Shown here: positions 24,283 to 32,701 of the stretch, in pieces
How the letters are laid out: every line of letters starts with the position of its first letter
Position numbering within the stretch: position 1 is the stretch's first letter
Assembly: GCF_009377195.2 (NCBI RefSeq)
Contig: NZ_VJXX01000001.1
Span: 868,001-932,000 of the forward strand
Direction: 5' to 3'
Length of the DNA: 64,000 nt
From: Arthrobacter bussei
GTDB taxonomy: Bacteria > Actinomycetota > Actinomycetes > Actinomycetales > Micrococcaceae
The notes under the pieces: generated by a model
What the model was told of the DNA's origin: nothing
What the model saw: only the letters and a program-made list of their open reading frames with translations
Database searches by the model: none
Translations under genes and position numbers: made by a program

Positions 24283-25359
24283 ATGACGAAGACCTATCGC
24301 ATCGCCGTCATCGCCGGGGACGGCATCGGCAAGGAGGTCATGCCGGAGGGCCTGCGGTCGCTCCGGGCGGCAGCGGACCGCTACGGCTTCGGGGTGGACG
24401 CCGTGGAGTTCGACTACGCGAGCGCCGAGTACTACCAGGAGCACGGGCAGATGCTCCCCGACGGCTGGTTCGAGGAACTGCGCACCTTCGATGCCATCTT
24501 CTTCGGCGCGGTGGGCTGGCCCGACGTCGTCCCGGACCATGTCTTGCTGTGGGGCAGCCTGCTGCAGTTCCGCCGCCACTTCGACCAGTACGTGAACCTC
24601 CGCCCGGTGCGCCTGCTCCCCGGCATCACGAGCCCGCTCGCCGGCCGGAAGCCGGGCGACGTCGATTTCTGGGTGGTCCGGGAGAACACCGAGGGTGAGT
24701 ACTCGAGTGTCGGCGGCCGGATGTTCGAGGGGACGGAGCGCGAGACCGTCATCCAGGACACCGTCATGACGCGCACCGGGGTGGACCGGATCCTCCGCTA
24801 CGCCTTCGAGCTCGCACAGAAGCGGGAGAAGAAGCACCTCACGTCGGCCACCAAGAGCAATGGCATCTCGATCACCATGCCGTACTGGGACGAGCGCGTG
24901 GAGGCGATGGCCGCGAACTACGACGGCGTCCGCGTGGACAAGTTCCACATCGACATCCTGTGTGCGAACTTCGTCCTGCACCCCGACTGGTTCGACGTCG
25001 TGGTGGCCAGCAACCTCTTCGGCGACATCCTCTCCGACCTCGGCCCCGCCTGCACCGGCACCATCGGCGTGGCCCCGAGCGGCAACATCAATCCGGACCG
25101 CACGTTCCCGAGCCTCTTCGAGCCGGTCCACGGATCGGCGCCGGACATCGCGGGCAGGGGCATCGCCAACCCGGTGGGGCAGATTTGGAGCGCCTCCATG
25201 ATGCTGGACCACCTGGGCGAGACCGAGGCGGCGGCCGGCATCCTGGCCGCGATCGAATCGACCCTCGCGACCGGTGGGGACGCGCTCACGCGGGACCTCG
25301 GCGGCCAGGGCACGACGGCGTCGCTCGGCGGGAGCATCGCCCGTACCCTCGCGGGGTAG
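24283..25359 (+). CDS. Tartrate / D-malate dehydrogenase, isopropylmalate dehydrogenase family
   Basis: A 358-residue NAD- and divalent-cation-dependent oxidative decarboxylase. Family landmarks are IAGDGIGKEV, LLWGSLLQFRRHFDQYVNLRPVRLLPG, VVRENTEGEYSSVGG, the metal-binding NLFGDILSDLGPACTGTIG and EPVHGSAPDIAGRGIANP. YVNLRPVRLLPG and HVLLWGSLLQFRRHFDQY match the TtuC/DmlA group rather than LeuB or Icd. GAGGAG is eight bases from the ATG, with TAGGCT at 24241-24246 as a likely -10. It stands alone with its own promoter. Confidence 0.9.
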   Translation: MTKTYRIAVIAGDGIGKEVMPEGLRSLRAAADRYGFGVDAVEFDYASAEYYQEHGQMLPDGWFEELRTFDAIFFGAVGWPDVVPDHVLLWGSLLQFRRHFDQYVNLRPVRLLPGITSPLAGRKPGDVDFWVVRENTEGEYSSVGGRMFEGTERETVIQDTVMTRTGVDRILRYAFELAQKREKKHLTSATKSNGISITMPYWDERVEAMAANYDGVRVDKFHIDILCANFVLHPDWFDVVVASNLFGDILSDLGPACTGTIGVAPSGNINPDRTFPSLFEPVHGSAPDIAGRGIANPVGQIWSASMMLDHLGETEAAAGILAAIESTLATGGDALTRDLGGQGTTASLGGSIARTLAG

Positions 25360-25419
25360 AGGCACTCGGCGTGCCGTGGCGGCCCCGACCGGAGGCCGCA
25401 CCCGTGGCACCATGGACGC

Positions 25420-26394
25420 ATGAGTATCGCCCCCGCCGTCGTCCCCTCCGGCGCGGAGGCGGCCGAGTGGGTACCCGAGGGGCCCTACGACCTCACGCGG
25501 ACGATCGGCACGCTGCAGTGCGGCGCCCACGATCCGAGCTTCATCAGCCAGGGCCCCGACCACTGGCTGGCCTTCCGCACGGTGGAGGGCCCCGTGACGC
25601 TCGCCCTCCGGCAGCGCGGGTCGCTCAACCAGAGCCGTGTGCAGGCGAGGGCCTGGGGTCCCGGCGCTTCCGCGGCCCTCGCCACGCTGCCGCGGCTCCT
25701 CGGCGCCGACGACGACTGGAGCGGTTTCGACACCGCCGAGTTCCGCGCCACGCTGCCAGAACTGGCCCGCAAGGGCCGCTACCTCAATCCGGGCCTGCGC
25801 CTTCCGGCGTCCGGCCGGATGCTCGATACCGTGGCCCGCGTGATCCTGGAGCAGAAAGTGACCGGGATCGAGGCCAAGAGGGCATGGCGCTACCTGCTGG
25901 CACGGTACGGGGACGCGGCGCCCGGCGCCGGTGAGGTGGCACCTGCAGGGCTGCGCCTCCCGCCGACCCCCGAGCAGTGGCGCCGCGTCCCCTCCTGGGA
26001 CTGGCACCGCGCCGGCGTCGACTCCAAGCGGTCGGCGACCATCCTCAAGGCCGCGCTCGTGGCGAGCGGACTCGAACGACTCGCGTCACGGCCGGGCGGT
26101 GATGCTGTCCGCGCCGGGCTGCGCTCCGTTCCCGGGATCGGCGTCTGGACGATCGCGGAGGTGGTGCAGCGCACTCACGGCTGCCCCGACTCGATCTCCG
26201 TGGGCGACTACCACCTCGCCGCCTACGTGGGCGCGGCGCTCACGGGCCGCAGGACGGACGACGCCGGGATGATCGAGCTGCTCAAGCCCTGGAAGGGGCA
26301 GCGGCAGCGTGTGGTGCGCTCGCTCTACTCGAGCGGGTTCCGGAAGCCCACCTTCGGCCCGCGCCTCTCTCCCGAGGACCACCGCAGCCGATAG
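25420..26394 (+). CDS. DNA-3-methyladenine glycosylase, AlkA-like HhH-GPD protein
   Basis: A 324-residue base-excision glycosylase. The N-terminal ~115 residues form an AlkA-type beta domain. The helix-hairpin-helix is at LRSVPGIGVWTIAEVVQRTHG (about residues 237-257), followed by the catalytic aspartate in SISVGDYHLAAYVG. The C-terminal FGPRLSPEDHRSR tail is as in actinobacterial members. It removes alkylated purines. Unlike some relatives it is not fused to an Ada domain, and no methyltransferase gene is adjacent. The start has no strong ribosome site. Confidence 0.88.
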   Translation: MSIAPAVVPSGAEAAEWVPEGPYDLTRTIGTLQCGAHDPSFISQGPDHWLAFRTVEGPVTLALRQRGSLNQSRVQARAWGPGASAALATLPRLLGADDDWSGFDTAEFRATLPELARKGRYLNPGLRLPASGRMLDTVARVILEQKVTGIEAKRAWRYLLARYGDAAPGAGEVAPAGLRLPPTPEQWRRVPSWDWHRAGVDSKRSATILKAALVASGLERLASRPGGDAVRAGLRSVPGIGVWTIAEVVQRTHGCPDSISVGDYHLAAYVGAALTGRRTDDAGMIELLKPWKGQRQRVVRSLYSSGFRKPTFGPRLSPEDHRSR

Positions 26395-26453
26395 GTCGCA
26401 ATCGGACGGCGGCGTCCCCATGCCGCGGACACGCCGACGGGACGCCGCCGCCA

Positions 26454-26489
26454 CCCCTGATCCCGCCCCTGATCCCGCCCCTGATCCCG
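26454..26489. repeat. 12-bp tandem repeat, three copies, intergenic
   Basis: Three perfect copies of CCCCTGATCCCG between the glycosylase gene and the ABM-domain gene. No coding function is visible. Confidence 0.9.
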
Positions 26490-26530
26490 CCCCGGTGCCG
26501 CCCCGATGGGTGGGGTGCCCGGGCCACCAC

Positions 26531-26536
26531 TAGGCT
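26531..26536 (+). promoter_or_regulatory. -10 box of a probable leaderless promoter
   Basis: TAGGCT, seven bases before ATG 26544. The GGGAGG in between is too close to the ATG to serve as a ribosome site. Confidence 0.5.
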
Positions 26537-26543
26537 GGGAGGC

Positions 26544-26834
26544 ATGACCCAACCTGTAGACGTCACCGCCGTGTTCACCCCGCTGGACGGAGAGTTCTTC
26601 CGCGTCAAGCTCGCCCTCGACATCGCGATCGAGCAGGTGGTGCAGGAGCCGGGCTGCATCCGCTACGAGATCACCGATGCGCAGGAGGAGCGGATCGTCC
26701 TCACCGAGCAGTGGGAATCCACCGAGATGCTCGACACGCACCTGAAGGGTGCCGCGGTCCAGGACCTCGGTGAGTCGCTGAGCGCCCTGCTCGCGAAGCC
26801 CGCGGAGGCCGTCCGCTCGGACCAGTCCGCCTGA
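26544..26834 (+). CDS. Antibiotic biosynthesis monooxygenase (ABM) domain protein
   Basis: A 96-residue single-domain ferredoxin-like-fold protein. The pattern VTAVFTPLDGEFFRVKLALD, EPGCIRYEI, IVLTEQWES and LDTHLKG is the ABM/YgiN-type quinol monooxygenase signature. Such small dimeric proteins oxidise quinols or bind haem; no partner gene is adjacent that would fix the role. Leaderless by promoter spacing. A hairpin terminator follows, shared with trxA on the other strand. Confidence 0.85.
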   Translation: MTQPVDVTAVFTPLDGEFFRVKLALDIAIEQVVQEPGCIRYEITDAQEERIVLTEQWESTEMLDTHLKGAAVQDLGESLSALLAKPAEAVRSDQSA

Positions 26835-26876
26835 GGCGCGACGGCCTGACGGCCGCCCGGCGTCCCTGGACAGCGA

Positions 26877-26905
26877 AAGCCCCGCACTCCTCGAGTGCGG
26901 GGCTT
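26877..26905. terminator. Bidirectional hairpin terminator between ABM gene and trxA
   Basis: A 13-bp perfect stem (aagccccgcactc) with a 3-base loop, flanked by AAA on the left and TT on the right. Confidence 0.85.
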
Positions 26906-26945
26906 CTGTGTGGAGACGGAGCGGGCGGAGCCTGCGCGGGTTCCG

Positions 26946-27329
26946 CTACTCGCCGGCTGCGGCGCCGGGCTGCTGCTGCTGGGCGATCTGCTCGTGGACG
27001 GCCTTCATGTCCAGGCCCTTCACGGCGTCGACCAGTTCGCCGAACTGCGTGGCGTTCAGTGCGCCGGGCTGCGAGAAGACGAGCACCTTGTCGCGGAAGG
27101 CCATCAGCGTGGGAATCGATGTGATGCCCGCGGCTGCGGCGAGGGACTGCTCGGCCTCGGTGTCCACCTTCGCGAAGGTGACGTCCTCGTGCTGCTGCGA
27201 CACGGCGTCGTACACGGGGGCGAACTGCTTGCACGGCCCGCACCATTCGGCCCAGAAGTCGACGAACACGATGTCGTTGCCCTCGATGGTTTCCGGGAAG
27301 CTTGCCTCGGTGATATTGATTGTCGACAT
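26946..27329 (-). CDS. trxA: Thioredoxin
   Basis: A 127-residue thioredoxin with active site WCGPC (Cys30 and Cys33), FVDFWAEWCGPCK context and cis-proline in SIPTLMAF. It carries a Gln/Ala-rich tail (EQIAQQQQPGAAAGE) slightly longer than in classical thioredoxins. It reduces protein disulfides in the cytoplasm, recharged by thioredoxin reductase encoded elsewhere. TAGCCT lies six bases before the ATG and the AAGG abuts the ATG, so the transcript is probably leaderless. Confidence 0.95.
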   Translation of the reverse strand: MSTINITEASFPETIEGNDIVFVDFWAEWCGPCKQFAPVYDAVSQQHEDVTFAKVDTEAEQSLAAAAGITSIPTLMAFRDKVLVFSQPGALNATQFGELVDAVKGLDMKAVHEQIAQQQQPGAAAGE

Positions 27330-27335
27330 CCTTAA

Positions 27336-27341
27336 AGGCTA
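27336..27341 (-). promoter_or_regulatory. -10 box of a probable leaderless trxA promoter
   Basis: TAGCCT on the minus strand, six bases before ATG 27329. Confidence 0.5.
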
Positions 27342-27425
27342 GCGAGGACCCGGCGCCGTGTCAGGCCTGTTCGCTACCGATGAAGATTCCGCTCCCACCA
27401 CCACCGCTCTGCCACGGAGGCCCGC

Positions 27426-27860
27426 ATGACCGCCGATCCCTACCGCCTGAGCCGATTCGTCGAAGCCCAGGACGCGCACGGCACCTACGACCAGGCGCTC
27501 GCGGAACTGCGGCAGGGCCACAAGACGGGACACTGGATGTGGTTCGTCTTCCCGCAGGTCGCCGGCCTGGGGAGCAGTCCGACGTCGGTCCGCTACGCCG
27601 TCTCCTCGCTCGACGAGGCGGTCGCCTACCTGGCGCACCCGGTTCTCGGGCCGCGGCTCATGGAGTGTGTCCACGCGCTACTCGAGCTGGACGGGAACGA
27701 TCCGCAGGCGATCCTCGGCGGGATCGACGCCCGCAAGCTGCAGTCCTCCATGACCCTCTTCGACGAGGCTGCACCGCAGGAGCCGTGGTTCAGGGCGGTC
27801 CTCGACCGGTTCTACTCGGGTGAGGCGGACGGCACGACGACGTCGATCCTCGCAGGATGA
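27426..27860 (+). CDS. DUF1810 family protein
   Basis: A 144-residue protein of the DUF1810 (calpastatin-like COG) family. The signature is LSRFVEAQDAHGTYDQALAELRQGHKTGHWMWFVFPQVAGLG, followed by HPVLGPRLMECVHALL and KLQSSMTLFDEA. Soluble, likely alpha-helical; function unknown throughout the family. GGAGG is six bases before ATG 27426. It lies between trxA (divergent) and the MFS gene (convergent). Confidence 0.88.
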   Translation: MTADPYRLSRFVEAQDAHGTYDQALAELRQGHKTGHWMWFVFPQVAGLGSSPTSVRYAVSSLDEAVAYLAHPVLGPRLMECVHALLELDGNDPQAILGGIDARKLQSSMTLFDEAAPQEPWFRAVLDRFYSGEADGTTTSILAG

Positions 27861-27885
27861 CGCCGTCGCGCCGGAAGCGGAGTGA

Positions 27886-29103
27886 CTATTCCGCCGCCTG
27901 GGTGAGCGAGGCCCGACCGGCCAGCACCACGCCCGCCGCGACGAGCACCATGGCCGCGGCCACGCCGTAGGTGGCCTGCGGGCTGTAGAGCTCCGCCAGC
28001 TTCGTCGCAGCGAACGGCGCCAGCGCCCCACCCAGCCAGCGGACGAAGTTGTAGCCGGCCGAGGCCACCGGACGGGGCGCGTCCGAGACGCCCATCGCCA
28101 GCTCCGTGTACAGGGTGTTGTTGATGCCGAGCAGGGCTCCCGAGACGATCACCAGGACGACGACGGCCGCCACCGAGCGCTCCGCGGCGAGCGTGAGTCC
28201 CGCGAGGACCAGCGCGAGGGAGCCGAGGGTCAGCAGCAGGACGCGCGTGGTGCCGAGCCGCCGCTGGAGGACGGGGGCCACCAGGACGGAGAAGACCGCG
28301 ACCATCAGTCCCCAGCCGAAGAAGACCGCGCCGATGCCGTAGGCGTCCATCCCGAGGACGAACGGCGTGAAGGCGAGGATCGTGAAGAAGCCGTAGTTGT
28401 AGAACAGGGCGCTCGAGGCCGTGGTGCGCAGCCCGCGGTGCCGCAGGGCCCGCAGCGGATCACGCAGGGAGGTCCGTGTCGCGGGCTTCGGCGTCGCCGG
28501 CAGCAGGACGGCCAGGGCGATGAAGGCCGCGGCCATCAGCCCCGCGGTCCCGAAGAACGGTGCTCGCCACTGCCAGCCGCCGAGCAGCGCCCCGAGCAGC
28601 GGACCGAGCGAGATGCCGAGGCCCAGGGCGGCCTCGTAGAGGATGATCGCCGTCGCCGTGCCCCCGCTGGCGACCCCGACGATCACGGCGAGCGCCGTCG
28701 CCACGAACAGCGCGTTGCCGAGACCCCAGCCGGCGCGGAATCCGACGAGTGTGGCCACGTCTCCGGAGAGGCCCGCGAGGGAGGCGAAGACCACGATCAG
28801 CCCGAGACCGAGGAGCAGGGTCCGCTTGCCTCCGATGCGGGAGGAGATGACGCCGGTGACGAGCATCGCGACGGCGGTGACGAGGAAGTAGCTCGTGAAC
28901 AGGAGCGACACCTGGCTGGGCGAGGCATCGAGGTTCTCGGCGATGGCGGGCAGGATGGGGTCCACGAGACCGATGCCCATGAAGGCGAAGACGGCCGCGA
29001 GAGCCGTGGCCCAGACGGCCCTTGGCTGGCGGAAGAAGGACTGCTTCTCCTCGGCGAGGACGGATGCGTTGTCTGGCGCCTCTGCGGAGGCATGGGTGGT
29101 CAC
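27886..29103 (-). CDS. MFS drug-efflux-type transporter
   Basis: A 405-residue major facilitator with about twelve helices beginning near residue 25 (AVWATALAAVFAFMGIGLVDPILPAIAENL). The loop 2-3 motif is SRIGGKRTLLLG. The D-P-I-L-P-A-I pattern in helix 1 is typical of DHA1 multidrug antiporters. The start is a GTG at 29103 with GAGGAG seven bases upstream; a longer frame to 29172 lacks a ribosome site. It lies downstream of marR on the same strand, so this is probably a MarR-controlled efflux unit. Confidence 0.9.
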   Translation of the reverse strand: MTTHASAEAPDNASVLAEEKQSFFRQPRAVWATALAAVFAFMGIGLVDPILPAIAENLDASPSQVSLLFTSYFLVTAVAMLVTGVISSRIGGKRTLLLGLGLIVVFASLAGLSGDVATLVGFRAGWGLGNALFVATALAVIVGVASGGTATAIILYEAALGLGISLGPLLGALLGGWQWRAPFFGTAGLMAAAFIALAVLLPATPKPATRTSLRDPLRALRHRGLRTTASSALFYNYGFFTILAFTPFVLGMDAYGIGAVFFGWGLMVAVFSVLVAPVLQRRLGTTRVLLLTLGSLALVLAGLTLAAERSVAAVVVLVIVSGALLGINNTLYTELAMGVSDAPRPVASAGYNFVRWLGGALAPFAATKLAELYSPQATYGVAAAMVLVAAGVVLAGRASLTQAAE

Positions 29104-29278
29104 TGGGGTACTCCTCGATGCATTGTCAGGTGGTTCGGGCGCCTGAGCGGTGCCCGCAGGGGCGCCGCTCACGCGCTGCAGCCGCCGGCTCGGGCGGTAC
29201 GGCGGGGTGGCTGTGCCGGCCGTGCCGGCCGCACCGGCCAGGCCGCCGTCCCGGGCGGTCCGGCTCAGGCGGTGTGGC
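29104..29278. other. GC-rich gap of degenerate short repeats between marR and the MFS gene
   Basis: Between 29190 and 29285 the sequence consists of degenerate direct repeats of GGCTCAGGCGGT- and GTGCCGGCC-like units. No gene, tRNA or clean hairpin terminator is visible. Confidence 0.4.
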
Positions 29279-29719
29279 TCAGGCGGTACGGCTCAGCTTG
29301 CCGATGACGGGCAGTGCCGCGGCGAGCGTGGCGCGGTCGTCGTCGTCCAGATGTGCCAGGAGCGCCGCGACGCGTTCGTTGCGAAGCCGGCCGGCATCCT
29401 CCCAGGCGGAGCGGCCCATCTCCGTGAGCTGCACGAGCACGGCGCGGGAGTCCGTGGGATCGGGCGTGCGGCTCACGAGACCTGCCTGCTCGAGCTTGAT
29501 GATCTGCTCGGTGGCAGAGGGGACACGGATGCCGAGGTTCGCCGCGATGCGGCTCACGCGGAGCGGCTCCTCGGCGGCCATGCTCAGCGTGCTCATCTGC
29601 ATGGTCGTGAGCTCACCGTCCCCGTCCATCGACCGGCTCAGGTACACCGCGTGGCGGAGCGTGGTGCGGAAGGACTGCGCAAGGACCAGCAGATCGGAGT
29701 CAATCGGGGAGGCGCTCAT
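29279..29719 (-). CDS. MarR-family transcriptional regulator
   Basis: A 146-residue winged-helix repressor. The recognition helix region is LRVSRIAANLGIRVPSATEQIIKLEQAGLV (about 54-83), followed by the wing RTPDPTDSRAVLVQLTEMG. MarR proteins bind phenolics, antibiotics or oxidants and release DNA. A perfect 15-base inverted repeat touches its start codon region, so self-repression is likely, along with the downstream MFS gene. It lacks a cysteine at the N-terminus, so OhrR-type peroxide sensing is not suggested. Confidence 0.92.
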   Translation of the reverse strand: MSASPIDSDLLVLAQSFRTTLRHAVYLSRSMDGDGELTTMQMSTLSMAAEEPLRVSRIAANLGIRVPSATEQIIKLEQAGLVSRTPDPTDSRAVLVQLTEMGRSAWEDAGRLRNERVAALLAHLDDDDRATLAAALPVIGKLSRTA

Positions 29720-29720
29720 A

Positions 29721-29735
29721 GTTAGGTAGCCTAAC
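29721..29735. promoter_or_regulatory. MarR operator overlapping the -10 box
   Basis: GTTAGG-TAG-CCTAAC: perfect 6-bp arms with a 3-base spacer, one base from the marR start codon. On the minus strand it contains TAGGCT, a -10 box eight bases from the ATG, so a bound repressor would block the promoter. Confidence 0.7.
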
Positions 29736-29814
29736 AGTTCGGCCGGTTCCGCACAAGGTGCACGGTGGTCCGCGACGGGCTAGCGTGGGAACCGACGACG
29801 CCGAGGGGGACGCC

Positions 29815-30345
29815 ATGCAGGACGCCGCACCGCCGGCCCTCCCCGTGATCCCTCTGCCCTTCGCTGTCCCGGACCCGATCGGCTTCCTCCTGGGCTCGTG
29901 GACCACGCGGCGGCATCTCCTGGATCGCAGCACGAACACCGTCGGGACCTTCACGGGGACCACGACGTTCACCCCGGACGCCGACGGCCTGCACTGGGCG
30001 GAGCAGGGCACGGTCCGGTGGCCGTCCTTCGAGGGGCCGGCATCGCGCTCCTACCGGGTCGCGCCGGGTATCGGGTCGGCGGTGGAGGTGCTCTTCGAGG
30101 ACGGGCGGCTGCTCTGCCGTCTCGACCTCGCCGCAGGATCTGCCCGCGACCACCACGACTGCCCGCCGGACACCTATCGTGTCGACTTCGCCGTGGGGAG
30201 CAGCGACAGGATCGACTATCGCTGGGACGTGACCGGACCGGCCAAGGACCTCCTGCTCAGCACGACCCTGACGCGGGTCGGCGCCTCGCGCGGCCCGGCA
30301 GGACGGACGCGGCCCGTGCCCGGACCGACCTGCCCGTCCCGGTGA
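29815..30345 (+). CDS. DUF6314 family protein
   Basis: A 176-residue protein; FLLGSWTTRRHLLDR near the N-terminus followed by beta-rich repeats (TGTTTFTPDADGLHWAEQG, VEVLFEDGRLLCRLDL) matches the DUF6314 lipocalin/calycin-like family. The conserved HDCPPDTYRVDF stretch is present. Function unknown. ATG 29815 has GAGGGGGA four bases upstream. The C-terminal ~25 residues are Arg/Pro-rich and look non-conserved, possibly a drifted end. Its stop abuts the acyltransferase gene on the other strand. Confidence 0.78.
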   Translation: MQDAAPPALPVIPLPFAVPDPIGFLLGSWTTRRHLLDRSTNTVGTFTGTTTFTPDADGLHWAEQGTVRWPSFEGPASRSYRVAPGIGSAVEVLFEDGRLLCRLDLAAGSARDHHDCPPDTYRVDFAVGSSDRIDYRWDVTGPAKDLLLSTTLTRVGASRGPAGRTRPVPGPTCPSR

Positions 30346-31314
30346 TCAGGTCCTCGCCCGCCGCGTCCGCCGCGCGGGCTCACGCGGTCGCCGCTTCAGC
30401 GCAGGCAGTTCGAACAGCAGGTTGACGGAGGCATGCTCCCGTATCGAGTACACCCAGGCGAGCCCGAGCGGGACCCCCACACCGGCCAGGAGCAGGGCCG
30501 GCAGCATGAACCAGGCACCGGCGATCCCGAGGGCATCGGCCAGGGCCAGCGTGATCATGATGGGACCCAGGTGGGCGACATAGAACACGATCGAGTAGCG
30601 CCCCACGAACTCGAGGGCCGACGTCGCCCTGTTCGTGCCGAGCCGCGGGAACACCCAGCACACCACGGCCAGCCCCCCGACGACGCCCCACACGTACTCC
30701 GCGCGATAGAGGACCTCGTGGTCGAAGACGTTGAGCAGACCGACCGCGACCGCGGATCCTGTCGCCACGACGAGCACCCACGGGTGAAGGATCGCGCGCT
30801 CGACGCGACCCGGATGCTGCGCACACCATGCGCCGAAGAAGAAGAACGCCGACAGGAAGGCCATGGTCTCGGGGCGGCTGCCGTCCGGGAGCAGGAGGGA
30901 CACACCGAGCCCGACGGCGGCGACGGCGAGCGGCGGTACGCGGCGCAGCGGGTAGGCGAGCGCGTAGAACACGAGGATGAACCACAGGTACCAGAGGTAG
31001 GTCGGTGAGAGGTAGAAGATCTGCAGCACGGACACCGGGCGGATGTCCCCGCTCGCGGCGAGGATGATCACCGACCACAGCAGGTAGGGCCACGCCACCA
31101 TGGAGACCTTGCCGGCGAAGTACTGCCCGCCCGGCTTCGCGACGGATTGCGGGAGCAGGATGCCCGAGAGGAACATCAGCACGGGCATACGGAACGGCTC
31201 GAGGAAGAGATTGACCTCGTCGACCCCGGCGGTCGGCCCCACGGCGACGCGGAGCGCCTCGCCGGCGTGCAGCAGGACGACGAGCAGGATGGCGACGCCC
31301 CGCAGGCTGTCCAA
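30346..31314 (-). CDS. Acyltransferase-3 family membrane protein
   Basis: A membrane acyltransferase of about 322 residues with around ten helices. LDSLRGVAILLVVLLHAGEAL at the N-terminus carries the family's catalytic-type His and Arg. It probably transfers acyl groups to envelope polysaccharide or lipid. The start is uncertain. The first conventional codon in frame is TTG 31314, which has no ribosome site and cuts the usual lead-in to helix 1. A strong AGGGGAGG lies five bases before an in-frame ATC at 31347, giving eleven more residues (GDTAHTRIGW before LDSLRG). An in-frame TAG lies upstream, and no ATG or GTG lies between. Confidence 0.85.
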   Translation of the reverse strand: MDSLRGVAILLVVLLHAGEALRVAVGPTAGVDEVNLFLEPFRMPVLMFLSGILLPQSVAKPGGQYFAGKVSMVAWPYLLWSVIILAASGDIRPVSVLQIFYLSPTYLWYLWFILVFYALAYPLRRVPPLAVAAVGLGVSLLLPDGSRPETMAFLSAFFFFGAWCAQHPGRVERAILHPWVLVVATGSAVAVGLLNVFDHEVLYRAEYVWGVVGGLAVVCWVFPRLGTNRATSALEFVGRYSIVFYVAHLGPIMITLALADALGIAGAWFMLPALLLAGVGVPLGLAWVYSIREHASVNLLFELPALKRRPREPARRTRRART

Positions 31315-31352
31315 CCAGCCGATGCGTGTGTGTGCGGTGTCCCCGATAGTGG

Positions 31353-31360
31353 CCTCCCCT
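31353..31360 (-). promoter_or_regulatory. Strong ribosome site aligned with an in-frame ATC codon
   Basis: AGGGGAGG on the minus strand, with a 5-base spacer to ATC 31347-31345, in frame with the acyltransferase. A possible non-standard start. Confidence 0.55.
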
Positions 31361-31594
31361 GCCGATACGTCTCCACCCTAAGTGGGCTTACCGACTCTTC
31401 GTGGAGAACGCCCGCAGGGATGGCCGGGTCGACGGGAGATCGGAGAAGTGCATGGACCGGGAGGAGCCCAGCGCCCGCACGAGGTGACGGCGGGCGGACT
31501 ATAGCGCGCCGTCGGGCACTGGTGCCGGCCGACTTCGGAGACCGGGCCGAGCCTAGAATCGATCCCGGGGGCACCTGAGACCTCGGAGGCTGAC

Positions 31595-32593
31595 GTGGCA
31601 ACCCTGTATGCGCCGGCCGGTGCGGCGTCCCGGTCCGGAGCCATCGACGCCCTCCGGGTCCTCGCTGTCGCCGGGATCGTCGCCGGACATGTGTGGTCGG
31701 GGCCGCTCGTCGATGCAGGCCTGTACACGTGGCACGTGCCCGCCTTCTTCCTGCTCTCGGGGTACCTCTGGAAGCCTCGCGGGCCGGGCAGCCGGCGGGC
31801 TGTCCCCGCGGAGGCCAGGAGGCGGTTCGCGACCATCATGGTTCCCTACGTCGCGTGGCTCGGGCTGACCCTCGTCCTGCATCTCGTCATGCTCGACCAT
31901 CGAGGTCAGCTGACGGCCGATGGGGTGGCGCTGCCCCTCGTCGGCGGCTCGGAGAACGCGGGACCTTTCGGTGCGTACTGGTTCATGCCCGCCCTGTTCC
32001 TCTCGGCGGTCGCCTACCGGGCGCTCGAAGCCGTCCCCCTCGCGGTCCGGGTCGCGATCATCATCGGGATCACCGCGGTCATCCACCGCTTCGGCGACGT
32101 CCTCGCTCCGCTACCCCTGTCGGTCGGGGTCGCCGGTGCGGCTCTCGTCTTCATGCTCGCGGGCCAGGGGCTGCAGCACGTCCGCGACCGCGTCCGGCAC
32201 CCGGTCCGCACGGGTGCGGTGTGCCTGCTGGCCGGCACGGCCCCGATCCTCGCGGGAGCGTCGGAGCACCTGGACATCAAGTACGGCGAACTCGGCACCC
32301 CGGCCCTCAGCATCGTGGTCGCCGTGCTGATCAGTGGCGGGCTCCTCCTGATCCTCGAAGGGCTCTTCACGCGGCTGCCTGAAGGCGTTCATGTGGGATC
32401 GACCCGTCTTGCCGTCGGGTGCCTGATGGTCGTCCTGACCCACACGTACGTCCTCTGGCTGCTGGACATCCCCGATGCCGAACGCTCCGCCTGGGTCCTC
32501 GTCACGGCACTCGTGGTGCCGTGGACCGTCGCCCTGGTGATCAACCGGTCGGCCCTGTCCCGCCCGCTGCTCGGGATGCCCCGCCTCCGGTAG
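31595..32593 (+). CDS. Acyltransferase-3 family membrane protein (second copy, divergent)
   Basis: A 332-residue membrane acyltransferase with about ten helices: IDALRVLAVAGIVAGHVW in helix 1 (catalytic-type His), HVPAFFLLSGYLWKP, then YWFMPALFLSAVAYRAL. It resembles OafA/WecH-type O-acetyltransferases without a periplasmic SGNH domain. GTG 31595 has GGAGG six bases upstream. It is divergent from the other acyltransferase, from which it differs clearly in sequence, so the two are not a recent duplication. A hairpin terminator and tRNA-Tyr follow. Confidence 0.88.
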   Translation: MATLYAPAGAASRSGAIDALRVLAVAGIVAGHVWSGPLVDAGLYTWHVPAFFLLSGYLWKPRGPGSRRAVPAEARRRFATIMVPYVAWLGLTLVLHLVMLDHRGQLTADGVALPLVGGSENAGPFGAYWFMPALFLSAVAYRALEAVPLAVRVAIIIGITAVIHRFGDVLAPLPLSVGVAGAALVFMLAGQGLQHVRDRVRHPVRTGAVCLLAGTAPILAGASEHLDIKYGELGTPALSIVVAVLISGGLLLILEGLFTRLPEGVHVGSTRLAVGCLMVVLTHTYVLWLLDIPDAERSAWVLVTALVVPWTVALVINRSALSRPLLGMPRLR

Positions 32594-32651
32594 CCATCGG
32601 GCGAGCGTGCGCCGGGAGGGCAACGAGGGAGTACGGGAGCTTCAACACGAA

Positions 32652-32692
32652 AGGCCGGTACCTCCGCTGTTCCCAGCGGATGTACCGGCCTC
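32652..32692. terminator. Long hairpin terminator between acyltransferase gene and tRNA-Tyr
   Basis: Arms AGGCCGGTAC-TCCGCTG and their complement, each with one mismatched base, and loop TTCC. It is flanked by AAA on the left and TCT on the right. Confidence 0.8.
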
Positions 32693-32701
32693 TCCTTGCT
32701 G

